Shown one piece after another: positions 1-5,614 of a DNA stretch of 7,515 nucleotides. The notes under the pieces are model-generated. The model was given only the letters and a program-made list of their open reading frames with translations. It ran no database searches and was not told where the DNA came from. The DNA comes from Nitrososphaerota archaeon (GTDB lineage: Archaea > Thermoproteota > Nitrososphaeria > Nitrososphaerales > Nitrososphaeraceae): assembly GCA_005877345.1 (NCBI GenBank), contig VBPR01000043.1, forward strand, positions 1 to 7,515, read 5' to 3'. Both the position numbers and the translations under genes were made by a program. Numbering within the stretch: the stretch's first letter is position 1; the number at the start of each line of letters is the position of its first letter.

Positions 1-1
1 T

Positions 2-343
2 GCAAGATTCAAAAAGAAAAAGATTACTAATGAGTATTCGGTTAGACTAAAGAATTTGAAAAAATTCATCCAAGATAAATTCAATAAAACCAACTATTTG
101 ATTTATGAGTTAAATGACTTTTACGGTCCTACAGTATTGACTAGGGATGTACAGGCCATCGTTACTACCGAAGCGACTAAAGTAAATTGTATCAAGATTA
201 ATGAATTAAGAAAATCAAAAGGTATGCCTCAATTAGAAATAATTATTGTGCCCCTAGTTGAGGATCAAGAAGGCAGAGTAATATCATCAACAAGAATACG
301 AGAGGGTGAAATAGACAGAAATGGAAACAAATTAACTATCTAA
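2..343 (+). CDS. coaD: Archaeal-type phosphopantetheine adenylyltransferase, 3' part (partial)
   Basis: Catalyses transfer of AMP from ATP to 4'-phosphopantetheine, giving dephospho-CoA, the penultimate step of coenzyme A synthesis in the cytoplasm. The reading frame is open from the first complete codon of the window, so the gene starts upstream; the TTG at 56 is internal and not the start. What remains is the C-terminal part of the archaeal nucleotidyltransferase family (COG1019 type). Visible signatures are a DFYGPTVLTRDVQAIV stretch, a TTEATK segment, then ISSTRIREGEIDRNGN close to the C-terminus. SSTRIR is the nucleotide-binding motif of this superfamily, and the GEID.NGN tail is typical of the archaeal branch. 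The N-terminal HxGH region lies outside the window. It ends with TAA at 341-343 and is transcribed away from the trpS block, with which it is convergent. Identification rests on motif recognition and is fairly secure. Confidence 0.88.
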   Translation, partial: ARFKKKKITNEYSVRLKNLKKFIQDKFNKTNYLIYELNDFYGPTVLTRDVQAIVTTEATKVNCIKINELRKSKGMPQLEIIIVPLVEDQEGRVISSTRIREGEIDRNGNKLTI

Positions 344-387
344 TATCTAGGATTAACATATACTCACAATTTGTCCCTAAATAAGGA

Positions 388-410
388 TTGTTTATTTCGC
401 CTTTCTTACT
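388..410 (+). terminator. T-rich stretch downstream of coaD
   Basis: A pyrimidine-rich run (TTGTTTATTTCGCCTTTCTT) follows the coaD stop by about 45 nt. Archaeal termination commonly depends on U-rich tracts without a strong hairpin, and none is evident here. The 112-bp gap between coaD and the convergent minus-strand ORF holds nothing else that I can see. This is a weak, composition-based call. Confidence 0.35.
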
Positions 411-455
411 ATAGTTTATAAAATCAACTTAAATTCATCTACATTAATTGATAGT

Positions 456-767
456 CTATGAAGCTTTGTGTACAACGTTCAATATATTTTCTTGACCAAA
501 GGTCTTGATAACAACCATCGTACCAAATATTAGTTCTCCTACAAATTCCTTCAATTTTACAGCATTTATGTTATCTTTCATAAGAACAGCATGACATGAT
601 TTATCTTTTAACATTAAAACAATCTCATTATCTATGATTTTTATCACTTCAACAACAAAATGTACACTATCTTTATCTGGTAACAACATGCTACCCAGTT
701 TTTCAGTTTCGTAAGAATCAAGACACTCAAATCTTGTTACTTTGTCCAAATACTCAATTATCCTCAC
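456..767 (-). CDS. Unknown protein of about 103 aa, overlapping the trpS 3' end
   Basis: I do not recognise a family. The frame is open further upstream, but that part lies inside trpS and is a shadow. Two starts are plausible: GTG at 767, overlapping trpS by 14 nt, or TTG at 749, just past the trpS stop, giving about 97 aa and preceded by a GAGG purine motif about 11 nt away. I give the longer form. The product is soluble, with no signal peptide or membrane segment. Alternating hydrophobic stretches suggest a small beta-rich fold: SVHFVVEVIKI (34-44), NEIVLMLKD (47-55), GELIFGTMVVIKTFG (77-91) and ENILNVVH (93-100). An OB-like barrel is possible but only inferred. The tight junction with trpS implies co-transcription and coupled translation. 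It ends with TAG at 456-458. Codon use and amino-acid composition look like a real gene, not noise. Confidence 0.62.
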   Translation of the reverse strand: MRIIEYLDKVTRFECLDSYETEKLGSMLLPDKDSVHFVVEVIKIIDNEIVLMLKDKSCHAVLMKDNINAVKLKEFVGELIFGTMVVIKTFGQENILNVVHKAS

Positions 768-1896
768 TATACATAAAATCAGAAACCAAGTCTTTAGCTT
801 TTTCTCTCCGTTCCTGAAACATCGAAATAAATGCAGTTGAGTGGCTCGATAGATCATGTTTACACTCGCCGCAGAGCAGATTACCGCTTCTACATTTTAG
901 TTCCCTCTCATTGGATTCCATGGGCGCATCAAACAAATACCTGAGATATGAAAAGACAGAACAGATTCCGGGATTTCCACCCAATTTTTTCTGAAGCAAA
1001 GTTGTTGGCTGTCCTCCCGTGAATGCATTAGAAACTTTTTCTTCTATTATTTTTGGTTCATCAGTAGTGAACAGGGCACTTTCAGGATCTGACGATGACA
1101 TCTTTCCTGTTGTTTGTAAGCTGGGTAAAAATTTACTATGTATTTGTGCAGGTTTGTAAAATCCCATTTTTTCTGCGATATCTCGTGTTAATCTCCAATA
1201 CGGGTCCTGGTCAATTGCAGCAGGTATCAGTACTGGTGTGGGTTTTCCTTCAATTATAGAAGGGAGAAAACAGGGTACTCCCTGTAGTGGAGGAAAACCT
1301 ATCATTCCAATATTAGTTGAATTAGTAAAACCAAAGATACTCTTTGCAGTTGAAAAAGTAATCCTTTTAGCTATTTCTAATGAGTTAGAGTAAAGATTTT
1401 TTATGTGTCTTGTATTGACTAGTATTTTTGTTCTACTCTTTTTGAAACCTATTGCGATAATGTCCAAGATATTCTCATATACATTTTTCTTGATTTCGTC
1501 CATTGTCTTGTTCCCAAACAAGAATTTTTCATCATCAGTTATCTGGAACAAAAGATTAGAATCAAATTTATCTTGTAAATGTTTGGTTAGAAACCAGGGC
1601 ATCAGATGACCAAGGTGAACCATCCCAGATGGTCCTCTTCCAGTATACAAATAAAACTTTTCATTATTTTCATACTTGTTCAGTATCCAATCAAGATCTC
1701 TGTGAGAAAAAAAGAATTTGTTCCTAAGTAATGGATGTAATTCGCCTGTAAATGATTCCATTTTTTCAAGTAATTCGTCCGTTATTTCCTGAGTTCCAAA
1801 TTTTTTTATCAGCCGAGCATAATCTACTGATCCCTCCACTTTCCAAGGCGTTACCTCAAAATCATCAGAATAATCTTCTTTGAATGAACTACTCAT
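754..1896 (-). CDS. trpS: Tryptophanyl-tRNA synthetase, archaeal/eukaryotic type
   Basis: Class I aminoacyl-tRNA synthetase that charges tRNA-Trp with tryptophan using ATP, in the cytoplasm. The 380-residue length fits the archaeal family. Family-type N-terminal sequence VTPWKVEGSVDYARLIKKFG (residues 15-34) precedes the Rossmann catalytic domain. The HIGH-type signature is HLGH at 94-97 within GRGPSGMVHLGH, and the KMSKS-type signature is KMSSS at 265-269. Between them lies AAIDQDPYWRLTRDIA (226-241), a characteristic region of archaeal and eukaryotic TrpRS. The C-terminal helical domain contains NLLCGECK (339-346), also typical of this branch and absent from bacterial TrpRS. The ATG at 1896 gives the full N-terminus. 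It lies about 30 bp downstream of a TATA-like palindrome, so the mRNA would have a very short leader. It is divergent from pheS and overlaps the next minus-strand ORF. Confidence 0.97.
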   Translation of the reverse strand: MSSSFKEDYSDDFEVTPWKVEGSVDYARLIKKFGTQEITDELLEKMESFTGELHPLLRNKFFFSHRDLDWILNKYENNEKFYLYTGRGPSGMVHLGHLMPWFLTKHLQDKFDSNLLFQITDDEKFLFGNKTMDEIKKNVYENILDIIAIGFKKSRTKILVNTRHIKNLYSNSLEIAKRITFSTAKSIFGFTNSTNIGMIGFPPLQGVPCFLPSIIEGKPTPVLIPAAIDQDPYWRLTRDIAEKMGFYKPAQIHSKFLPSLQTTGKMSSSDPESALFTTDEPKIIEEKVSNAFTGGQPTTLLQKKLGGNPGICSVFSYLRYLFDAPMESNERELKCRSGNLLCGECKHDLSSHSTAFISMFQERREKAKDLVSDFMYSEDN

Positions 1897-1923
1897 TTTA
1901 TTATATATACATGATTCGAGAAC

Positions 1924-1937
1924 TTTAAACGTTTAAA
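1924..1937. promoter_or_regulatory. Palindromic bidirectional TATA element between trpS and pheS
   Basis: TTTAAACGTTTAAA is a perfect 14-bp palindrome in the 73-bp gap between the divergent trpS and pheS starts. Archaeal TATA boxes are centred about 26 bp before the transcription start. Read leftward, this places the trpS start near 1901, about 5 nt before its ATG; read rightward, it places the pheS start near 1960, about 10 nt before its ATG. One element could therefore drive both operons. The palindrome and spacing are seen; the promoter role is inferred. A TATATATA stretch nearer trpS (about 1902-1909) is too close to the ATG to be its TATA box. Confidence 0.6.
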
Positions 1938-1969
1938 AAGTATTCCATCAATGTCTGATCCATATTTAA

Positions 1970-3496
1970 ATGACGGTGTCAAACCTGCATAAAATAGAGA
2001 AAAAAATTCTTCTAACACTTGTAAAACACGATAAAATGGATATTGAAAAATTAGCAACCATAACAAACCTTTCATTAGATAATGTTAGGCGTGGAATTGA
2101 ATGGTTAAAGTATAAAGGAATTGTCTTAGTGTCAATTCAAAAAGAATCAATAATACATCTCATTCCAAAAGCACCAGAGCCTACATCTTTAGATGGTAAA
2201 TCACCAGTTATAGATCATTTAACATTACCAGAAAGAAGGATAATCCACGAGATAAAAAAAACAGGTCAAAAAAATGTCAAGATTGGCAAGCTTGCCAAAC
2301 TATGTCGAATGTCAAATATTGAATTTAGTGTTGGAATCCAAAATGCAATTAGGAACGGCTGGTTGATTAAAGAAGCAGATAGTCTAAGGATAACTAATAG
2401 CTCCGATAGGCCTTCGCTTGAAGAAACTTTATTAGAAAAAATTTCAAAATTAAAAAGGATCAAACTTTCAGAATTAACAAACAAAGAGGTACAAAACTTT
2501 AACCTCTTAAAGAAACGTCCAGGGTATGTCAAAGAAAGTATAGAAAAATCCTTCCTAATTTCTCTTACAAGCGACGGTAAAAAAATTGCGTCAAGCATTA
2601 GTAGTGAGGACGAAAATGAAATAGGAAAAATTACTGCTGAAATACTAAATACTGGAAAATGGAAAAATCAGAGATTTGCGGAAATAGATGTTACTTCACC
2701 TGTTCGTACTTACGGCATTGGAAGGACACATCCTCTTACCGATGTAATTAATGAAATTAGAGAAATTTTTATTTCGATGGGCTTTTCTGAAATTGAAGGA
2801 TCAACAATTCAATCTTGTTTTTGGAACTTTGATGTACTATTTACTCCGCAAGACCATCCAGCAAGGGATATGCAGGATACGTTCTATCTATCAAATTTGA
2901 CAGACGAAAACATAGATCCTATTATTAGTAATAAAGTTTCAAACTTTCACAAAACAGAATGGAATTATGATTGGAATTTGGAAAAATCAAAGAAAACAGT
3001 CCTCCGTACTCATACTACTCCTGTCACCATAAAATATCTTTCAGAAAATAAGTTGAGCTATGGCAGGATTTTTTCAATAGGGCGAGTTTTCAGGAATGAA
3101 AAAATGTCGTACAAGCATTTAATGGAGTTTCATCAAATTGAAGGAATTGTAATAGGGGAAACAATAAATTTACGGGATCTGATGGGTCTACAAAAACAAT
3201 TTTATTCGAAACTTGGGTTAGACAAGGTAAAGTTCTGGCCAACATATTTTCCTTATACCGAACCTTCATTGCAATCAATGGTGTATATAGATAAACTCGG
3301 AAAGTGGGTCGAGTTATTTGGTATGGGAGTGTTCAGACCTGAGGTAACTCAATCTGTAGGTATATTGAATAATGTACTTGCATGGGGTGGTGGGCTTGAA
3401 CGTATCGCTATGATTAGATATGGATTAAACGATGTACGTGACCTCTACGATAATAGACTATCATGGTTAAGGATGCAACCAATATGCCCGTTGTAG
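1970..3496 (+). CDS. pheS: Phenylalanyl-tRNA synthetase alpha subunit, archaeal type
   Basis: Catalytic subunit of the (alpha-beta)2 PheRS that charges tRNA-Phe. The 508-residue length matches archaeal/eukaryotic alpha subunits, which are longer than bacterial ones because of N-terminal winged-helix modules. These cover about residues 1-215 here (for example HKIEKKILLTLVKHDKMDIEKLA and a second repeat around 84-136). The class II catalytic core follows: GRTHPLTDVINEIREIFISMGF (251-272, motif 1 region), DVLFTPQDHPARDMQDTFY (288-306), RTHTTPVTIKYL (346-357), RIFSIGRVFRNEKMSYKHLMEFHQIEG (366-392, motif 2), and AWGGGLERIAMIRYG (471-485, motif 3). FWPTYFPYTEPS (422-433) lines the Phe/adenylate site in this family. 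The ATG at 1970 leaves a 10-nt leader from the predicted promoter; GTG at 1976 is an alternative that costs two residues. The 3' end overlaps pheT. Confidence 0.97.
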   Translation: MTVSNLHKIEKKILLTLVKHDKMDIEKLATITNLSLDNVRRGIEWLKYKGIVLVSIQKESIIHLIPKAPEPTSLDGKSPVIDHLTLPERRIIHEIKKTGQKNVKIGKLAKLCRMSNIEFSVGIQNAIRNGWLIKEADSLRITNSSDRPSLEETLLEKISKLKRIKLSELTNKEVQNFNLLKKRPGYVKESIEKSFLISLTSDGKKIASSISSEDENEIGKITAEILNTGKWKNQRFAEIDVTSPVRTYGIGRTHPLTDVINEIREIFISMGFSEIEGSTIQSCFWNFDVLFTPQDHPARDMQDTFYLSNLTDENIDPIISNKVSNFHKTEWNYDWNLEKSKKTVLRTHTTPVTIKYLSENKLSYGRIFSIGRVFRNEKMSYKHLMEFHQIEGIVIGETINLRDLMGLQKQFYSKLGLDKVKFWPTYFPYTEPSLQSMVYIDKLGKWVELFGMGVFRPEVTQSVGILNNVLAWGGGLERIAMIRYGLNDVRDLYDNRLSWLRMQPICPL

Positions 3497-5133
3497 AATT
3501 TCCACTAGAAGATATCAGTAGATTATTTCCTGGTTATGATTTAGATTACATTGTAGACATGCTGCCATATATAGGACTAGATCTAGAGTCAAGAGATGAC
3601 AAATGTATCAGATTAGAATATAGTCCAAATCGTCCAGATTTTTCTACTTTTTATGGAATCGCCAGAGCATTAAACGGGTTGCTAGGCAAAGAACTAGGAA
3701 TAGCAAAATTTCAGGTAATCGAAAACAAGAAAAATATGATTAGTGTGAATAGATCGGTATCAAATGTACGGCCATTTATTGTAGGCATAGTTGCTAGAGG
3801 TCATAAGTTGAATAACAAGACAATAAAGCAAATTGTTTCTATGCAAGAAGATCTGCATAATGGAATAGGAAGAAGAAGATTGAAGGCGTCCGTAGGATTC
3901 CATAATTTAGACAGTATTGAGTTTCCACTGGACTACACTACATCATCAGATAATCTGAGTTTTACTCCTCTTGACCATACTTCTACGTTGACATTGACTG
4001 ATATATTGAACAGAACTGAATCAGGCAGAAAATTTAGAGAACTCATAGAGGGATCAATTTACCCCATTTTAAAAGACTCTAGGAATACGGTGATCTCTTT
4101 TCCTCCAATCATAAATAGCGAATTTACAAGAATTAAAGAAGGAGTTGATAATTTGTTTGTCGAAGTTACGGGTGTTGACAAAAAAACTGTTGACAACGTT
4201 CTAGCAAATATAATTGCAACGCTAGCGGGGATTGGATTTAAGTTGGAAAATGTCTCTATAAAACGGGATAGTGATAATAGTTTCTCTTACAATACAAACA
4301 CAAATACTATTTTAGAGAACGTTAAACCGGCCTACATCAATAAGGTACTGGGTCTTTCAATGTCAAATGAAGAGATAGTAAATTGTCTACGAAAAAGTAG
4401 GTTTGATGCAAACGTTATTGATTCAAGTGGAATTAATTGTATGGTTCCAAGTTACAGAATTGATATATTTAGTCCCATCGATATTGTAGAGGAAGTAGCA
4501 ATCGGATACGGACTTTATAACTTGGAGCCCTCTCTGCCAGAGTATACACTTAATGGTAATAGAAGCAGGCAAAATTATTTTTTTGACAAGATTCGTCAGG
4601 CCATGATTGGTATGGGGTTGATCGAAAATATTAACTTCATTTTAAGTAACAAAGATATTCACTACAAAAGAATGAAAATTGATAAATTTGATTTCTTTAC
4701 CGTGAATAACTCTAAGAGCGATGAACATGATGTATTAAGGAGATCACTTTTACCATCTTTACTACTTTCGTTGTCGAAAAATATTCATGAAGAGTATCCT
4801 CAAAAATTGTTTGAAATAGGAGAGGTTTTTGTACCTGAAAAAGACAAGTTTGAAAGATGGAATTTGTGTTGTGTTAGCGCCTTTAATGGGGTGACGTATA
4901 GTGAAATAAAAGCAGTACTTCAAACGCTTATGGAAATTTGTTTTAAGGCTAAATTTGAAACAAGGCCATCAGAAAATTCATCATTCATAAGAGGAAGAAG
5001 TGCAGATATAGTCTATAACGAAAAAGTCATTGGACAAATAGGAGAAATTTCACCTTTACTAATAGATAGTTTTAAAATAAAGATGCCAGTTGCCGCGTTT
5101 GAACTCGACCTTACAGAATTATTACAAATCTAA
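3484..5133 (+). CDS. pheT: Phenylalanyl-tRNA synthetase beta subunit, archaeal type
   Basis: Structural and editing subunit of PheRS; with PheS it binds tRNA-Phe, and its B3/B4 domain clears mischarged tyrosine in this family. I chose the ATG at 3484 (549 aa) because MPVVEFPLEDISRLF looks like the family's usual N-terminus. The ATG at 3463 would add seven residues (MVKDATN) and also lies in the overlap with pheS. An AAGGATG purine motif sits just upstream of 3484. Visible segments are EYSPNRPDFSTFYGIARAL (45-63, domain B1), an editing-type B3/B4 region at about 90-240, a B5 region ending VPSYRIDIFSPIDIVEEVAIGYG (321-343, with the conserved acidic Mg-binding residues), and a catalytic-like domain from about 365 to the end with LRRSLLPSLL (418-427) and LFEIGEVF (442-449). 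No bacterial N-terminal tRNA-binding extension or C-terminal anticodon domain is present, as expected for archaea. The 13-nt overlap with pheS implies translational coupling and equal synthesis. Confidence 0.96.
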   Translation: MPVVEFPLEDISRLFPGYDLDYIVDMLPYIGLDLESRDDKCIRLEYSPNRPDFSTFYGIARALNGLLGKELGIAKFQVIENKKNMISVNRSVSNVRPFIVGIVARGHKLNNKTIKQIVSMQEDLHNGIGRRRLKASVGFHNLDSIEFPLDYTTSSDNLSFTPLDHTSTLTLTDILNRTESGRKFRELIEGSIYPILKDSRNTVISFPPIINSEFTRIKEGVDNLFVEVTGVDKKTVDNVLANIIATLAGIGFKLENVSIKRDSDNSFSYNTNTNTILENVKPAYINKVLGLSMSNEEIVNCLRKSRFDANVIDSSGINCMVPSYRIDIFSPIDIVEEVAIGYGLYNLEPSLPEYTLNGNRSRQNYFFDKIRQAMIGMGLIENINFILSNKDIHYKRMKIDKFDFFTVNNSKSDEHDVLRRSLLPSLLLSLSKNIHEEYPQKLFEIGEVFVPEKDKFERWNLCCVSAFNGVTYSEIKAVLQTLMEICFKAKFETRPSENSSFIRGRSADIVYNEKVIGQIGEISPLLIDSFKIKMPVAAFELDLTELLQI

Positions 5134-5141
5134 CCAGAATA

Positions 5142-5148
5142 TTTATAA
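5142..5148 (+). promoter_or_regulatory. TATA box for the RNA downstream of pheT
   Basis: TTTATAA lies 9 nt after the pheT stop. Its centre is 26 bp before about 5171, which falls immediately upstream of the first predicted stem of the structured RNA. Sequence and spacing fit an archaeal promoter; whether it is used is inferred. The RNA could alternatively be processed from the pheT transcript. Confidence 0.5.
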
Positions 5149-5170
5149 TGAATTAATGCGATGTTTTCTA

Positions 5171-5285
5171 TTACTCCGTCAAAGAATAAATTGACGAAGA
5201 AGCCCCGGAAGAGAGTGCACTAGGAGATGTACATTTGAATGTATGGCTATCAATGACTAGTTGTGGGTCAGAAACGGGGTACATT
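5171..5285 (+). ncRNA. Putative H/ACA guide sRNA with kink-turn
   Basis: This segment has far higher G+C (about 46% over 5197-5280) than its flank (about 23% over 5281-5360) and folds into the plan of an archaeal H/ACA pseudouridylation guide. The lower stem GCCCCG (5202-5207) pairs with CGGGGT (5275-5280), and the box ACA follows at once at 5281-5283. A pocket has arms of about 5208-5215 and 5266-5274. The upper stem pairs 5216-5223 with 5257-5265 (ACTAG/CTAGT core, one bulge). Above it lies a textbook kink-turn: GA at 5224-5225 opposite GA at 5255-5256, a three-base bulge AAT at 5252-5254, and GAT/ATC closing at 5226-5228/5249-5251. The apex is TACAT/ATGTA with loop TTGA. The predicted pseudouridine site is 15 nt before ACA, as the family requires. 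Such RNAs bind L7Ae, Cbf5, Nop10 and Gar1. An additional hairpin at 5177-5196 lies upstream. The target is unknown and the exact ends are uncertain. Confidence 0.7.
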
Positions 5286-5305
5286 TATTTATCTATTTAA
5301 TAGCT

Positions 5306-5319
5306 AGAAATTTCTTTTT
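5306..5319 (+). terminator. T-rich terminator after the sRNA
   Basis: The palindrome AGAAATTTCT runs into TTTT, giving a T-rich tract about 25 nt past the ACA box. This fits archaeal U-tract termination of the sRNA or of the pheST transcript. The hairpin itself would be weak, so the T-run is the main evidence. Confidence 0.45.
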
Positions 5320-5325
5320 GCATCC

Positions 5326-5344
5326 AGAAAAATAATAATCAAAA
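5326..5344 (-). terminator. T-rich terminator for the small minus-strand ORF
   Basis: On the minus strand this reads as TTTT-GATTATTATT-TTTCT, beginning about 15 nt after the stop of the 58-codon ORF. It faces the sRNA terminator, so the two transcripts would converge here. The call is based on composition and position only. Confidence 0.4.
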
Positions 5345-5359
5345 TGGTTCAACTTGAAT

Positions 5360-5536
5360 CTAACTTTTCATTTCATTAAAGAATCTCACAATCAACATTT
5401 TTGCATTATCAGAGACATTAAACTGATCCAATATTTTTTTGGGATTTTTAAAAAATTCTATTCTAAACTCAGGATCAGAATGGGCCAAATTAACTATTTT
5501 ACTAATTACCTTCGAATCATTATCTGTATATTCCAA
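5360..5536 (-). CDS. Small 58-aa protein divergent from ycaO; leader-peptide-like motif
   Basis: A short minus-strand ORF starting with TTG (5536-5534) and ending TAG (5362-5360). An in-frame TAA lies four codons upstream, and no ATG is available near the front, which explains why length- or ATG-based gene finders could miss it. The product is charged and probably all helical: NDSKVISKIVNLAHS (6-20), DPEFRIEFFKNPKKILDQFNVS (21-42), then NAKMLIVRFFNEM (44-56). The DPEFR plus NPKKIL-QF pattern resembles the leader region of nitrile-hydratase-like (NHLP) peptide precursors and the helical repeat of LigA-type small subunits. That resemblance is my recognition, not a search result. There is no cysteine, only one threonine, and no separate core after the helical part, so a classic modified-peptide precursor is not shown. 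A TATA-like AAATATAC at 5567-5560 would give a nearly leaderless mRNA. Its neighbour across the promoter region is a thioamide-type YcaO. Confidence 0.6.
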   Translation of the reverse strand: MEYTDNDSKVISKIVNLAHSDPEFRIEFFKNPKKILDQFNVSDNAKMLIVRFFNEMKS

Positions 5537-5559
5537 GATGTTTAGTTAATACTATTTTC

Positions 5560-5567
5560 GTATATTT
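5560..5567 (-). promoter_or_regulatory. TATA-like box for the 58-aa ORF
   Basis: On the minus strand this reads AAATATAC, centred about 26-28 bp before the TTG at 5536. That predicts transcription starting at or within a few bases of the start codon, in keeping with leaderless archaeal mRNAs. It partly overlaps the inverted repeat at 5565-5580. Confidence 0.4.
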
Positions 5568-5580
5568 CTAATTTTAGAAA
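5565..5580. promoter_or_regulatory. Inverted repeat, possible operator in the divergent promoter region
   Basis: TTTCTAA and TTAGAAA are perfect 7-bp inverted arms separated by TT. The repeat sits between the divergent 58-aa ORF and ycaO, abutting the predicted TATA box of the former and 35-50 bp before the ycaO ATG. A dimeric regulator bound here could act on both genes. The symmetry is seen; the role is inferred. In such AT-rich DNA, chance symmetry is possible. Confidence 0.4.
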
Positions 5581-5614
5581 AATTGATATTGATACCAAAT
5601 CATTCAAATCTACT

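Noticed and set aside
768..857. N-terminal extension of the 103-aa minus-strand ORF to an ATG at 857
   Set aside because: This part lies wholly within trpS coding sequence in another frame and has the look of a shadow; starts at 767 or 749 sit at the trpS stop as expected for an operon.
1403..1609. Plus-strand ORF of 68 aa with hydrophobic segments
   Set aside because: It lies antisense inside the well-conserved trpS catalytic domain; the hydrophobic composition follows from the complementary strand.
5202..5280. tRNA, SRP RNA or RNase P RNA in the structured island after pheT
   Set aside because: The end stem and length superficially suggest a tRNA, but there is no T-arm GGTTCRA sequence, no D-arm and no plausible anticodon arm. 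SRP helix 8 and RNase P core motifs are also absent. The kink-turn and ACA box fit an H/ACA guide better.
5197..5285. Right end of an IS200/IS605 element or an omega-RNA remnant
   Set aside because: GAAGCCCC followed later by GGGGT recalls such ends, but there is no TnpA or TnpB fragment, no matching left end, and the complete kink-turn and ACA arrangement explains the sequence without a transposon.
5354..5545. Plus-strand ORF of 63 aa rich in Phe, Ile and Lys
   Set aside because: It is the complement of the more convincing 58-aa minus-strand ORF, has a low-complexity composition and no family-like pattern.
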